A stretch of 64,000 nucleotides of DNA, taken from positions 1,860,001-1,924,000 of the forward strand of contig NZ_OY782186.1 of assembly GCF_963677685.1 (NCBI RefSeq), given 5' to 3'. Of this stretch, positions 18,230 to 27,338 are shown piece after piece. Under the pieces are notes generated by a model. The model did not search any database. It was not told the origin of the DNA and saw only the letters and a program-made list of their open reading frames with translations. Every line of letters begins with the position of its first letter. Position 1 is the stretch's first letter. Both the position numbers and the translations under genes were made by a program. The DNA is from an uncultured Bacteroides sp. Its GTDB lineage: Bacteria; Bacteroidota; Bacteroidia; Bacteroidales; Bacteroidaceae.

Positions 18230-19162
18230 TTAATCATATTTTCTATGTTCTTCCATCCAGTCGTTTATAATTCGTTGTTCATCATCATTTTTACGTTCTT
18301 TATATACAAATCCTCTGGTCTTCTTTGTGACTCCATCTTCGATGAACTTATACCACAAATCATATACTTTAAGCTCTGGATAGTAAGTGCCTCCTCCCTC
18401 AAGAAGCTTGAACTTTTCCCAAGAAACTAGGGATAGGCTATTATCAGAGTTCACTGTAATATTGAAGCAATAGGATGGGCGGTAATCTGTCGCACCCTTA
18501 CTCCATTCATTCTTTAAATGGTACATGCGCACGCTATTTCCATCCAAGACAGCTTGCAGTGTTCTTGGCGATTTATAAACAACAGAGTCTTTTGAGTTTG
18601 CAACATTTTTAATAACTCCATCCATATAATATAAGCCGGAATATTGATTCATTATATTAAATCTCATTAAAACAACTGTATCTTTTTTTGTCAGATTATA
18701 TTCCGATGTCGATTTCAATTTTAATGCAATCATATACAGTGAGTCAATGTGTAATGTAGCCGGTTTTACATATATCGGACAAGTATTGTATGGCTTGCCT
18801 TTTTTTACAATTACTGTTGGATCAGGAAGTTCATAGATTCCGCTAGGCAAATTTTGAAAAAGAATATCGTTTGATCCAAGTTCTTTATCATTATATTGAA
18901 GAATAGCTTTTGGGTATTCTTCAACTTCAACAGTAACATCTCTGTCTGTTGGAAGAGAACCGCTTATTGCAACTGATGCATAAGCAGTATCTTGTACATA
19001 ACCAAGATTTAAATCTCTATATATAATTTTATCCTTGGCTCCAACAAGATAAACTGATTCAGGATACAACGCCCGATCCATGGGTGCTTCATCATCACAG
19101 CTTATAAAACATAAAGTCAGCATAAACAATGATAATAATTTATATTTTTTCATATTATTCAT
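18230..19162 (-). CDS. Surface glycan-binding lipoprotein (DUF1735/BT_3044-like)
   Basis: A 310-residue lipoprotein with lipobox FISC followed by acidic residues (CDDEAP), the pattern linked to surface display in Bacteroidetes. A second ATG at 19153 is also possible. The N-terminal half fits the DUF1735 beta-sandwich often found next to SusD (VYLVGAKDKIIYRD, ASVAISGSLPTDRDVTVEV, LPSGIYELPDPTVIVKKGK), and the C-terminal half fits the BT_3044-like domain (NQYSGLYYMDGVIKN, VRMYHLKNEW). These proteins bind glycan at the cell surface beside SusC/D. It lies 22 bp after susD, so it is the fourth gene of the operon. Family match is by eye. Confidence 0.75.
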   Translation of the reverse strand: MNNMKKYKLLSLFMLTLCFISCDDEAPMDRALYPESVYLVGAKDKIIYRDLNLGYVQDTAYASVAISGSLPTDRDVTVEVEEYPKAILQYNDKELGSNDILFQNLPSGIYELPDPTVIVKKGKPYNTCPIYVKPATLHIDSLYMIALKLKSTSEYNLTKKDTVVLMRFNIMNQYSGLYYMDGVIKNVANSKDSVVYKSPRTLQAVLDGNSVRMYHLKNEWSKGATDYRPSYCFNITVNSDNSLSLVSWEKFKLLEGGGTYYPELKVYDLWYKFIEDGVTKKTRGFVYKERKNDDEQRIINDWMEEHRKYD

Positions 19163-19184
19163 TTATTGTTTCATTAATCAACTA

Positions 19185-21179
19185 TTACCAACCTGGATTT
19201 TGGACCAGTTTACCATTTTTCTGCAACACATTTCTGTCAATGGGCCAGAAGTACATTTTATTAGAAAACATCCGTTTCATACATGCTTCTGTATTCCAAA
19301 CTCTTGTTGTGTAGAACTGTGCACGTTGCGTCGTTTTTGCACTTACATCCAAGCCGATTATGGGTTTGTTGTATGCATCGTATGCATCTTTCCAACGACG
19401 TAAATCCCAATATCGACGTGATTCAAACGCAAATTCAATTTGCCATTCATGTTTTACTATTTCCTTCATTTTAGTGTAATTGGAAGCATCGGCCGTTGTT
19501 ATACCAGGTTGCCCTGCTCTATAACGTACTTGGTTAAAGTACTTAGTTATCTCGTTTACATCCTTTGTTACGCTAACTCCCGATTCATCAGTGTATGATC
19601 CTTCCATCTCATTCAGTGCTTCTGCATATCCCAATAAAACTTCAGCATAGCGTGCTAAAGGCCATATCTTAGATTTCTTAGTAGAATTCCAATGGCCAAT
19701 ATCCTCTTGGTGTATATATTTGCGACAAGTATATCCAGTTCTGTTTCTGTGATTATTGTCGCTTGGATTGTTAGCGTTACCATCCGCATAATAAGTTACT
19801 TCACGATTTTTTAAATTTTCTGTACCTCTGAAAGATGTACCTGGCCAAATACAGTAGTTAAATCCTATTGTAGCGTAATAACGAGGCTCGCGGTTGTCAT
19901 CTCTATGAGCTCTATTTACAGAAAGCAGATACTCTAATGCGAAAGTTCTGCTAGTTCCTACTGCTTCATAAGACTTCTCTGCTTCGGTAGCTTCACTATA
20001 GTTTCTACCATCAGCCATACGATAAGAATCTATCATATCTTGCGTTACACTAAATGTAGCATTTCCTCCAATAGCATTAGGAAAATAAAGCCGGTCATCA
20101 CTGTCGCTTCGCCTAGCATAATAGATGTATTCTTTAATGCTGAAGGCTTGGTAAGTACCGTCAAAAAGAGATTTATAAGATTTATACGGATCAATATCAC
20201 CAGCTCCATCAGGGAAGTTAGCACTAGGCACTGTGATAGGTAAAGGTAATGTTCCGGTACCTTTATCGTTAACCATTTTTGCTACTGTTTGAAGTTTATA
20301 CGTGTTTAGATTAATAATCCGCTTGAATGTAGCGGCGGCTTTTGCCCATTTCGTTTTATCTTCAACTTGAGAAATGAAAGGAATTCCTTCGGAGTTTTTC
20401 CAATCAGAATAGTAAGAGTTTCCATTAAATAATGGACTTGCTGCATATAGTTGCATACGTGCCTTAAAAGCCAGTGCTGCTCCTTTTGTTGGCATATATT
20501 GTTCTGCTTCAATTCTTTCGAGAGGGAGTAGAGCAGATGCTTCTTCAAAGTCTGCGCAAATTTTCTCGACACACTGATCATACGGTGAGCGTTCAAATGA
20601 GGCCTTGGCAACATCTACATCCGTATCAAACGCTACATCAGGGAGGATTGGTACTGGTCCATATAAACGCACAAGATAGAAATAGAAATATGCTCTAAGA
20701 AAATAAGCTCTACCTCTGAAATCCCGCGATTCCATTTCTGTAATCTCTTGATTTTTATGAATATTAGCAAGTATAATATTTGCCTTACGAATTCCCTTAT
20801 AGCATGTTGACCATGGATTTATCCTTGTATTGCTCTCTGTTATCTGATCGTATAATATCGTATTTCCATTAAGCATAAATGGAATAATAGCTTCATCAGC
20901 ACCAGAACCACTAGGCAATGTTACTCTACCACCCCAGTCACTTCCAGTAAGAAGAGATTCGTCAAATAATAAAGCGGCAGCTCCATTGATGTATTGTTCT
21001 GTTCTTGATTTTGATAAGAAGATAGAATCAATCGTTGTCTGATCATACACATACTTGTCAATATCTAAGTAATTTTCACATGAACTAAAGGTAAGAAATG
21101 CGAAAAACATTATAATCGAAAAGACAGATAAAGGTCTCTTGATTCTATTAATATTGGATATTTTATTCATAACTGTCAT
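19185..21179 (-). CDS. SusD/RagB-family outer-membrane glycan-binding lipoprotein
   Basis: A 664-residue lipoprotein with lipobox FSSC followed by ENYLDIDKY, the standard SusD start. The TPR-like helices are visible (ARMQLYAASPLFNG; WPLARYAEVLLGYAEALNE), as are the C-terminal SusD block (FAFESRRYWDLRRWKD) and the ending (KMYFWPIDRNVLQKNGKLVQNPGW). SusD proteins form the lid of the SusC transporter and deliver oligosaccharide to it. At 664 residues it is longer than classic SusD (~550), as in many pectin PULs. It begins 2 bp after the susC stop, so translation is likely coupled. ATG at 21170 is an alternative start with a shorter signal peptide. Confidence 0.95.
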   Translation of the reverse strand: MTVMNKISNINRIKRPLSVFSIIMFFAFLTFSSCENYLDIDKYVYDQTTIDSIFLSKSRTEQYINGAAALLFDESLLTGSDWGGRVTLPSGSGADEAIIPFMLNGNTILYDQITESNTRINPWSTCYKGIRKANIILANIHKNQEITEMESRDFRGRAYFLRAYFYFYLVRLYGPVPILPDVAFDTDVDVAKASFERSPYDQCVEKICADFEEASALLPLERIEAEQYMPTKGAALAFKARMQLYAASPLFNGNSYYSDWKNSEGIPFISQVEDKTKWAKAAATFKRIINLNTYKLQTVAKMVNDKGTGTLPLPITVPSANFPDGAGDIDPYKSYKSLFDGTYQAFSIKEYIYYARRSDSDDRLYFPNAIGGNATFSVTQDMIDSYRMADGRNYSEATEAEKSYEAVGTSRTFALEYLLSVNRAHRDDNREPRYYATIGFNYCIWPGTSFRGTENLKNREVTYYADGNANNPSDNNHRNRTGYTCRKYIHQEDIGHWNSTKKSKIWPLARYAEVLLGYAEALNEMEGSYTDESGVSVTKDVNEITKYFNQVRYRAGQPGITTADASNYTKMKEIVKHEWQIEFAFESRRYWDLRRWKDAYDAYNKPIIGLDVSAKTTQRAQFYTTRVWNTEACMKRMFSNKMYFWPIDRNVLQKNGKLVQNPGW

Positions 21180-21181
21180 AT

Positions 21182-24100
21182 TTAAAATGAGAGATTTAGT
21201 TGCACGGTGTAAACACGCTGAATAGGATATTTGGTCCCATTATACATAGCTTGACTAGGATCCAACATTTTTTCTTTAGACCATACGGCTAGATTTTCTC
21301 CTATCAAACTGATAACGGCACTCCGAAGACCTAATTTCTGTAACAATTTCATTTTTGAAGTATATGAAATTTGTACATTTTTTAATCTCAAATAACTACC
21401 ATCTTGAAGCCAGAATGTAGAGCTTACACTATTATTCCAGCTACCTCCATACTTGAGTCTTGGGTATTTTGCATTAGGATTTTCTGTAGCTGGATTTCCT
21501 GATATTTCTGCCGATATCCAGCGATTATGAGGATCAGCATAATCTGTAATCACATTACCGCTTTCCCGTCCAGAAAAAGGATTATACATATTTCCACCTC
21601 TAAAATATTTAACCCTGCTTACTCCTTCAAGAAGGACACTAACATTCAAATTTTTCCAATTAAATTCAGTTCCGAAACCATATTGTATTTGAGGAGTCGA
21701 TGAATATTCTAATGGAATATTGTCGTCATAGTTAACAACACCGTCTCCATTGACATCTTTATATTTTATGTCACCAGGCAAATAACTCCCAAATTCTTGC
21801 TTAGGGCTATTCTGAATATCATGCTCATCCTTAAATAAGCCTAAGGAAACAAACCCTCTATTGATTCCGCTTTGATACCCCACTGCAGATTGGTATGGAT
21901 ATTTCTTTATATCCTCTTCATACTCCAGGATTTCATTGCGCGACTGTGTGTAATTTGCCCGCAAAGTAATATATTTACTCCTGTCTATAGGATCAAGAAC
22001 TTGAGTATAAGATAGGTGTCCATCAATACCCCAACTTTTCATTTTACCAACATTAGCCCAAGGCAACGTTACCAATCCCATTTCTTCAGGAACACTTTGG
22101 CGTTGTTGGTATATTCCTGAACGCACATCCTTAAAAATATCTACAGTTGCATCAAAACGTTCACCCCAAAGACGTACATCAATACCAAAGTTATATTTAG
22201 TTGCTTTTTCCCATCTCAAGTTACTTGATCCCACTTGAGTTTCTGTGATTCCTTCGCCATTATTCCATTGTCCTGAACTCGAATAACCGATCAGCGTGAG
22301 GTATGGAAAACGTACAGAGTCATCCCAAGTCAAGCGATCATTACCAACAATTCCGTATGAAGCCCTAATTTTAAAATAATCAAGGAAAGGCAAAGCTTTT
22401 TGTATAATTTCATATTGGGATGGAGCCCAACCAAGAGAAACAGCCGGAAACCATCCAAATTTCTTTCCTTGTTCAAAGGCCTCAGAACCAGTATATCCTA
22501 CGTTAAATTCTGCCATATATGTATCTGCATACGAGTATGATAAACGACTTGAATAACTGTTATAGCGTTTTGGAATGGCAGTTAACCCTGTTTTGTATTT
22601 AGAAGATTCGTAGTCGCTCCAATAAGCATTAATCAATCCGCCAACGCGATGCAGTTTATTAAATACATGCTCGTAGTTGATTCGACCTTCATAGTAATAT
22701 TTACGATCTGATTGAGTACTATTCGAATAATAAGATTCGATGGATTCTATTTTCTTTACTAAATTCAACGACCCATCTCTCTTTCTGCCATCCGCATAAT
22801 AAATTGCAGGAGATTTTTCTCTTCGCTGCCACATCCAGCTACTACTATCTAAATTTACCAATGCCATTATAGAAAGACCTTCTGTAAGCATATCCAACTT
22901 TTGAGTAAGTCGCATCGTTATCTTGTTATTATTATTATAACTTTTACGATATCCGGTCATATTAAGTAGCACATAAGGACTAATATTATTCTGATTGTTA
23001 CCATATCCTGGAGCTTCTCCGGTTGAATAAAGTATAGGCACGGTGACAGGAGTCAAATAGGATTGAGCCTCCCATAGGGCATCTGTATTATCTCCATAAC
23101 CGGGATAATTCTGAGTAGTAATCACGCTCTCCTCATTTAAAGACAGAGTTGTCGTTGGAGTCAGATTCACATCAACATTTGCACGAAAATTGAATTTGTT
23201 ATAATTTACATTTGTATCATATCTGTTTAAGCCCTTATCTTGCTTAAATATGGCTTCTTTATTTAGATAACCTAGACTGATATAATACCGAGCAACTTTA
23301 CCACCTCCAGAAGCATTTAGAAAGTATTGTTGGTTCCATGTATAATCTTTTAAAATAACATCTCTCCAATTTACATCCGGATGAAGGTCAGGATCAAGAT
23401 GATTAGAAAATAGAGCCAAGTCAACATCTGAGTAAATTGGAATGCCTCCTCTTGTCACAGAAGCTTCGTTAGCCAATGTAGCATAGTCGCTAGCGGAAAC
23501 ATATTTCGGCATACGCGGAGAGTAAGAGATTCCTTTATTTATTTTGACCCTGATATCTAATTTCCCAGCTTTACCTTTTTTAGTTGTCACAAGTACGACT
23601 CCATTTGCTCCCCTTACGCCATATACGGCTGTAGAAGAAGCATCCTTGAGGATGGAAAAGCTTTCAATATCTTCTGAATCAAGCGTGTTAAGGTTTCCTT
23701 CTATTCCATCAATCAAAACTAAGGCAGATGACCCAGCTCCAAACGTGCTAATACCACGAATCCAGAACTCTGAAAAGTCTTTTCCCGGTTCACCACTGCG
23801 ATTTACAGATATAATCCCGGGAACACGCCCACCAAGCATATTACTTATTGAAGTTGCAGGAACTTTAAGTTCTCGCATATCAACAGAAGTAATAGCTCCT
23901 GTCACATTAATTTTTTTCTGAATTTTTCCAGAACTTGTGATAATGACTTCATCCATCATATTAACGTCTTCTTTCAAAACAATACGCATACGTTCGTTTG
24001 TGCTCTTCATGATAATCTCCTGACTTTCGAAGCCAACATATGAAAAAACCAACGTTTGTTTAGATTTTATTCCGCTAAGTTTAAAATGTCCATCAGTATC

Positions 24101-24271
24101 TGTTATTGTTCCGTTACTAGGACTTTCTTTTATAGCCACAGAAACACCAATCAATGCTTCCCCTTTCTCATCCATAACAGAGCCACCAGCCACTAAGCTT
24201 GATTGTGCATATAGAGTATTTGTGGATGCTATAAATAGAATGAATTGCAATATTAAATATTTTATCTTCAT
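21182..24271 (-). CDS. SusC/RagA-family TonB-linked outer-membrane transporter
   Basis: A 1029-residue protein with signal peptide ending LYA-QS. It has an N-terminal carboxypeptidase-D-regulatory-like domain (~27-110: GGSVMDEKGEALIGVSVAI, FSYVGFESQEI), a plug domain (~120-240: SISNMLGGRVPGIISVNRSGEPG, DASSTAVYGVRGANGVVLVTTKKG), then a 22-strand barrel ending in YTVQLNLSF. It imports oligosaccharides across the outer membrane with energy from TonB-ExbBD. It is the only SusC in this window, so it probably serves the whole enzyme set. It lies between the NHL-repeat lipoprotein (17 bp upstream) and susD (2 bp downstream). Confidence 0.96.
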   Translation of the reverse strand: MKIKYLILQFILFIASTNTLYAQSSLVAGGSVMDEKGEALIGVSVAIKESPSNGTITDTDGHFKLSGIKSKQTLVFSYVGFESQEIIMKSTNERMRIVLKEDVNMMDEVIITSSGKIQKKINVTGAITSVDMRELKVPATSISNMLGGRVPGIISVNRSGEPGKDFSEFWIRGISTFGAGSSALVLIDGIEGNLNTLDSEDIESFSILKDASSTAVYGVRGANGVVLVTTKKGKAGKLDIRVKINKGISYSPRMPKYVSASDYATLANEASVTRGGIPIYSDVDLALFSNHLDPDLHPDVNWRDVILKDYTWNQQYFLNASGGGKVARYYISLGYLNKEAIFKQDKGLNRYDTNVNYNKFNFRANVDVNLTPTTTLSLNEESVITTQNYPGYGDNTDALWEAQSYLTPVTVPILYSTGEAPGYGNNQNNISPYVLLNMTGYRKSYNNNNKITMRLTQKLDMLTEGLSIMALVNLDSSSWMWQRREKSPAIYYADGRKRDGSLNLVKKIESIESYYSNSTQSDRKYYYEGRINYEHVFNKLHRVGGLINAYWSDYESSKYKTGLTAIPKRYNSYSSRLSYSYADTYMAEFNVGYTGSEAFEQGKKFGWFPAVSLGWAPSQYEIIQKALPFLDYFKIRASYGIVGNDRLTWDDSVRFPYLTLIGYSSSGQWNNGEGITETQVGSSNLRWEKATKYNFGIDVRLWGERFDATVDIFKDVRSGIYQQRQSVPEEMGLVTLPWANVGKMKSWGIDGHLSYTQVLDPIDRSKYITLRANYTQSRNEILEYEEDIKKYPYQSAVGYQSGINRGFVSLGLFKDEHDIQNSPKQEFGSYLPGDIKYKDVNGDGVVNYDDNIPLEYSSTPQIQYGFGTEFNWKNLNVSVLLEGVSRVKYFRGGNMYNPFSGRESGNVITDYADPHNRWISAEISGNPATENPNAKYPRLKYGGSWNNSVSSTFWLQDGSYLRLKNVQISYTSKMKLLQKLGLRSAVISLIGENLAVWSKEKMLDPSQAMYNGTKYPIQRVYTVQLNLSF

Positions 24272-24288
24272 ATTGTAAGTTTTATATA

Positions 24289-25608
24289 TTATTCGATTGT
24301 GAGTTTTCTAATCACGCGATTAGATCCATCTCCAATATAAAAATTATCTTCAAAATCAGTTACAATAGCACGTGGCTGATCGAACCTAGATTCAAGAGGT
24401 GCTCCGGTAACTGCACCATAAGATCCTGGGGTTCCAGCTACTAATGAAACGATATCTCCTTTGATTTTAAGAATAACATGTCCAGAACGGCTTGCAAAAT
24501 AAATTTCGCCATCTTGATTTACAGCTACCCCTGCAGGATTTCTAAGAACAGCATCATTGAGCCGATGTCCTAAAATGACATTGTTACCAGAATTAAATCC
24601 TGCAAATTTTTCAGCTTTCCATTTTTTTTCGGCATCTTGAGTGATTTTAAATATGCCATTTGCGCCTTGGAATGTGGCAAAGAAACATTTATAGTACTTG
24701 CTGTACATTAAGTAACTCGACCAATCGGTTCCAATATTTACTCCATCCCAATCATTTTTGCCTAAAACTTTTGTGAATGTTTTATCAACTAAATCTATAC
24801 AACCCAGATATCCGTCCCCAGTCATGACATACAACAGCCGATCGTCTTCGGCGAAAGACAATCCTCCAACAACACTTCCGGACGATAGCATATCGTCAGT
24901 AATTGTTAAATCGGTAACTGGAGTAGTTGTCCAGCCATTGTTTTTTGAAAAGCTATAAATATTTCTGTTTCCAGATCGGTTTATGACATAAAATTTATCT
25001 CTTGTGCTGGTCACAGCAGGTCCGCCAGACCAACCGACATCAGCTATCTTTATCATTTTATTATCATCCAAGGAGATTAAGCTTATTCTGGAATCCCATT
25101 CTCCTTCAACCAAAATAATATTATCTCCTTTTTTACCTTCAACAGTGCCCAATCCTGTTGGATTTTTTATTCGAGCTTCATCCAAGCTTCCTTCGAGATA
25201 CTGATCATCTCCAAACTTTCCAACAATAGTTTTAAGAGATTGTGTCTGATAATATTTAAACTGGATATCTGGAGTTATACTGTCTTTCCCTACAACAACG
25301 GATAGTTGGTTGTATCCGGGAGATTGTTTTGGAATCATCCCATATAGTTCATACCCATCGCAGCCCAGAATTACGGCCCTTCTTGTACCGAAATACACTT
25401 TTATTTGAGCTGTGTCTTTAGGGAAATTTCCTCTGACAATAAAGTCTTGATCTATCTGTCCCCAGGAAGGTAACAGTTCAGTAACAGAAACAGGTTTCGA
25501 GGGGACATAATAGTCACCTGTTTCGAGTGTTTTCTTTATTTCTTCGTTGCCATTGCATGCAAAGAAGAATAAAGAAATCAGAAAAACATAAAAAAGATTT
25601 TTCTTCAT
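24289..25608 (-). CDS. Surface lipoprotein with IPT/TIG domain and NHL-type propeller
   Basis: A 439-residue protein from ATG 25608; the frame extends to 25647, but MKKNLFYVFLISLFFFAC is the lipoprotein signal (lipobox FFAC, then acidic NGNEEIKK). Residues ~30-110 form an IPT/TIG Ig-like domain (LLPSWGQIDQDFIVRGNFP, IKVYFGTRRAVILGC). The remainder is a six-bladed NHL-like propeller (NPTGLGTVEG, NPAGVAVNQDGEIYFASRSGHVILKI, FDQPRAIVTDFEDNFYIGDGSNRVIRKL). This architecture is known for surface glycan-binding proteins of Bacteroides PULs. It is the first gene of the susC/susD operon, 17 bp before susC. The promoter should lie in the AT-rich DNA above 25608, but I see no good TTTG/TAnnTTTG pair there. 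Confidence 0.85.
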   Translation of the reverse strand: MKKNLFYVFLISLFFFACNGNEEIKKTLETGDYYVPSKPVSVTELLPSWGQIDQDFIVRGNFPKDTAQIKVYFGTRRAVILGCDGYELYGMIPKQSPGYNQLSVVVGKDSITPDIQFKYYQTQSLKTIVGKFGDDQYLEGSLDEARIKNPTGLGTVEGKKGDNIILVEGEWDSRISLISLDDNKMIKIADVGWSGGPAVTSTRDKFYVINRSGNRNIYSFSKNNGWTTTPVTDLTITDDMLSSGSVVGGLSFAEDDRLLYVMTGDGYLGCIDLVDKTFTKVLGKNDWDGVNIGTDWSSYLMYSKYYKCFFATFQGANGIFKITQDAEKKWKAEKFAGFNSGNNVILGHRLNDAVLRNPAGVAVNQDGEIYFASRSGHVILKIKGDIVSLVAGTPGSYGAVTGAPLESRFDQPRAIVTDFEDNFYIGDGSNRVIRKLTIE

Positions 25609-26045
25609 TTTTATTAAATTTAAGTTTAACAATGTAAGAGAATGCATTCTACTTATTTTAGAATAGATGGATGATTAAGGACGTTCGTTCCATAGAGGTA
25701 GAATGCTAAGTTGTGTTTTTTCTTGTTTTTAAAGTTGTAAAAATACTAGATTGTAAGTGAAATGTAAACGTATAATAAATTTGTGTTATTGAAATGTTAC
25801 ACAAATATTACACAGTGAATAAGAATATTAACTGTCATCATCATAGTACATAAGAATAAATATTAAGATTAACAAGGCATATTAACATTTCCATATAATA
25901 GACTCATATCTATTAAAGAGAGATCGTTTAAAATCGCTAGATTTCGTGTTTTGCTAGCTTATACGAATGAATTTTTTTATTTTGTAATAGTTGTTTTTTT
26001 ATGAGGATTTTTGCCTTTTTCAAGGCAGTATTCATAATTTAAGGT

Positions 26046-26187
26046 TCATGTACAAATAATCATAGATAGAGAACTTTCCGTTTCGAACTTCAGCGTAGCA
26101 TATACTGTCACTTTGCTTACATTTCTTATAGCTGCTATTTCAGCTACTTTTTCTTTGTCTAATCTGAAGTACTTCTTTTTTTTTCAT
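26046..26187 (-). pseudogene. Decayed small helix-turn-helix gene
   Basis: On the minus strand, 26046 to about 26180 reads KKYFRLDKEKVAEIAAIRN then VSKVTVYATLKFETESSLSMIICT and a stop. The segment KVAEIAAIRNVSKVTVYATL has the spacing of a helix-turn-helix, like short DNA-binding proteins found in Bacteroides. The only nearby ATG (26187) is followed by nine A residues and is out of frame with it; eight or eleven A would join them. The C-terminal end is also short. I read it as a remnant, but slippage at the A-run or a sequencing error is possible. Confidence 0.45.
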
Positions 26188-26338
26188 ATATTTTGATTTT
26201 AAAATTTGTTTTGCTATTTTTTTTTAAAAGTACATCTTAATCGATTAAGAGTCTGTTTTTATTTTATCTATTACTATAATATGAGGTAGAGTTTATCCTA
26301 TTTATGCCATTCTGGCTAGCAATAACTCCATGATCAGT

Positions 26339-26590
26339 TCAGTCGGTTAAATCCTCCGAAAAACACACATGATAATCTTTTATACAGAACCAGTCTGGAC
26401 GTCTATGTTCAGGCTTAAAGCAAATATCATTTGGAGGATATAAATAAACCTTGCCGCTAAACGTGTTTGCTGTAGGATTTGCAGTAAATAGAATTGTTAT
26501 TATGTTTTTTTGTCTTTGTAAGAAATTTGTAATACCTACGAGAGAAGCAAAGTCAATGAGTCTCTTTGTCTTTAAGATTGTGTTTTTCAT
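26339..26590 (-). CDS. Small hypothetical protein, 83 residues
   Basis: Read from ATG at 26590; the frame opens upstream at a TTG at 26605. The protein begins MKNTILKTKRLIDFASLVGI, has a hydrophobic stretch (IITILFTANPT) and a C-terminal part rich in aromatic residues and prolines (VYLYPPNDICFKPEHRRPDW). I do not recognise a family. A good -7 element lies 29 bp upstream, giving some support for expression. It may also be a fragment of a larger lost gene. Confidence 0.3.
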   Translation of the reverse strand: MKNTILKTKRLIDFASLVGITNFLQRQKNIITILFTANPTANTFSGKVYLYPPNDICFKPEHRRPDWFCIKDYHVCFSEDLTD

Positions 26591-26618
26591 ATAATTTTGT
26601 TGCAATGGATTTATAACA

Positions 26619-26626
26619 CAAAGATA
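26619..26626 (-). promoter_or_regulatory. -7 promoter element before the 83-residue ORF
   Basis: TATCTTTG on the minus strand matches TAnnTTTG. No TTTG -33 element is seen at the proper distance, so this is weak. Confidence 0.3.
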
Positions 26627-26646
26627 TCCCTACGCAATCCGATGGC

Positions 26647-26732
26647 TTCGCTATTTCCTATATTTCATTCGCTATTTCTTATATTTCATTCGCTATATTC
26701 TATATCGTCATTCGCTATATTCTATATTATCA
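26647..26732. repeat. Four tandem 21-22 bp repeats
   Basis: Four head-to-tail copies starting TTCGCTATWTYCTATAT: 26647-26667, 26668-26688, 26689-26710 and 26711-26732. The first two and the last two copies are most alike, suggesting stepwise duplication. Copies are contiguous with no spacers, so this is not a CRISPR array. Confidence 0.8.
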
Positions 26733-27080
26733 TTTATTATCCTAGCTATTATACGATAATAATGCTTCAGAAGTGAATAAGGAGCAGAGACATTCATGCA
26801 ATTATACTCAATCCTAGATGTGGCAAAGAAAAATCAGATATCAAGATATAAATGGCAATTGCGAAACTATCAGTAGAGAAACATTGTACACCTAAAGAAC
26901 AACTTGAGTCGTTACATTATAGCTCTATCTTGTCAAGAGACGAATTATATTTAATTAACGAGTTATTTCGATAACAAATAGGCAAATTGCTGAGGACAAA
27001 TTCTCTTTTCTATTGTTTGCCATCGTCCTTTTTTCTTTTTTTCAGCCTTTCTTGGAAGCAATATAACTATAATGTAAATA

Positions 27081-27146
27081 AAAAACGGAAGAAGTTGTTG
27101 CTTCTCCCGTTTACTGTAGTTTAATTTGAATTAACTTTCTAAATTT
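27081..27146 (-). ncRNA. Candidate small RNA, about 65 nt
   Basis: On the minus strand a well-formed Bacteroidetes promoter (27153-27184) is followed within ~40 nt by an intrinsic terminator: a 12-bp stem (27101-27112 with 27083-27094), 6-nt loop CAACAA, then a run of six U. The hairpin pairs fully only as minus-strand RNA, where one position is G-U; the plus strand has an A-C mismatch there. No credible ORF fits in the transcript. The RNA would be roughly 65 nt with an A/U-rich unpaired 5' part. It lies upstream of and antisense in direction to the 27339 gene but does not overlap it. Target unknown. Confidence 0.5.
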
Positions 27147-27152
27147 CGTATA

Positions 27153-27184
27153 CAAAGATAATACATTATAGTGCCAAAACCAAA
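27153..27184 (-). promoter_or_regulatory. Promoter of the candidate small RNA
   Basis: On the minus strand, TTTG (27181-27184), a 20-bp spacer, then TATCTTTG (27153-27160). This is the best match to the Bacteroidetes TTTG/TAnnTTTG promoter that I found in the window. Confidence 0.6.
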
Positions 27185-27338
27185 GCTTTTGGAGTAGAAA
27201 AATGATTTTGATTCAATAGGATGATAGCAGTATGCAGGGGAGTATTATGAAGTCTCTAAATACTGATGTTATGAGTACAATAAAGTTCATTTATCGTCTT
27301 TTTTAAAGAATCAATAATTATCAAAAATAGAAATAGAA

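Larger units (their letters stand above)
25648..27338. other. Gene-poor AT-rich region between divergent PUL blocks
   Basis: About 1.7 kb between the divergent starts of the SusC/D operon and the 27339 lipoprotein gene. It holds a frameshifted helix-turn-helix remnant (26046-26187), a small orphan ORF (26339-26590), a tandem repeat (26647-26732), a 40-codon ORF at 26852-26974 of no recognisable kind, and a candidate small RNA (27081-27146). I see no transposase, integrase or tRNA. It must also contain the promoters of both flanking operons. Confidence 0.7.

Noticed and set aside
26647..26732. CRISPR array
   Set aside because: The copies are contiguous, without spacers.
26852..26974. Plus-strand ORF of 40 codons (MAIAKLSVEKHCTPKEQLES...)
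   Set aside because: Too short, without a clear promoter or recognisable motif; left as part of the intergenic description.
25648..27338. Insertion sequence or integrated element
   Set aside because: No transposase or integrase frame, terminal inverted repeats or target duplication could be found; only small remnants and repeats are visible.
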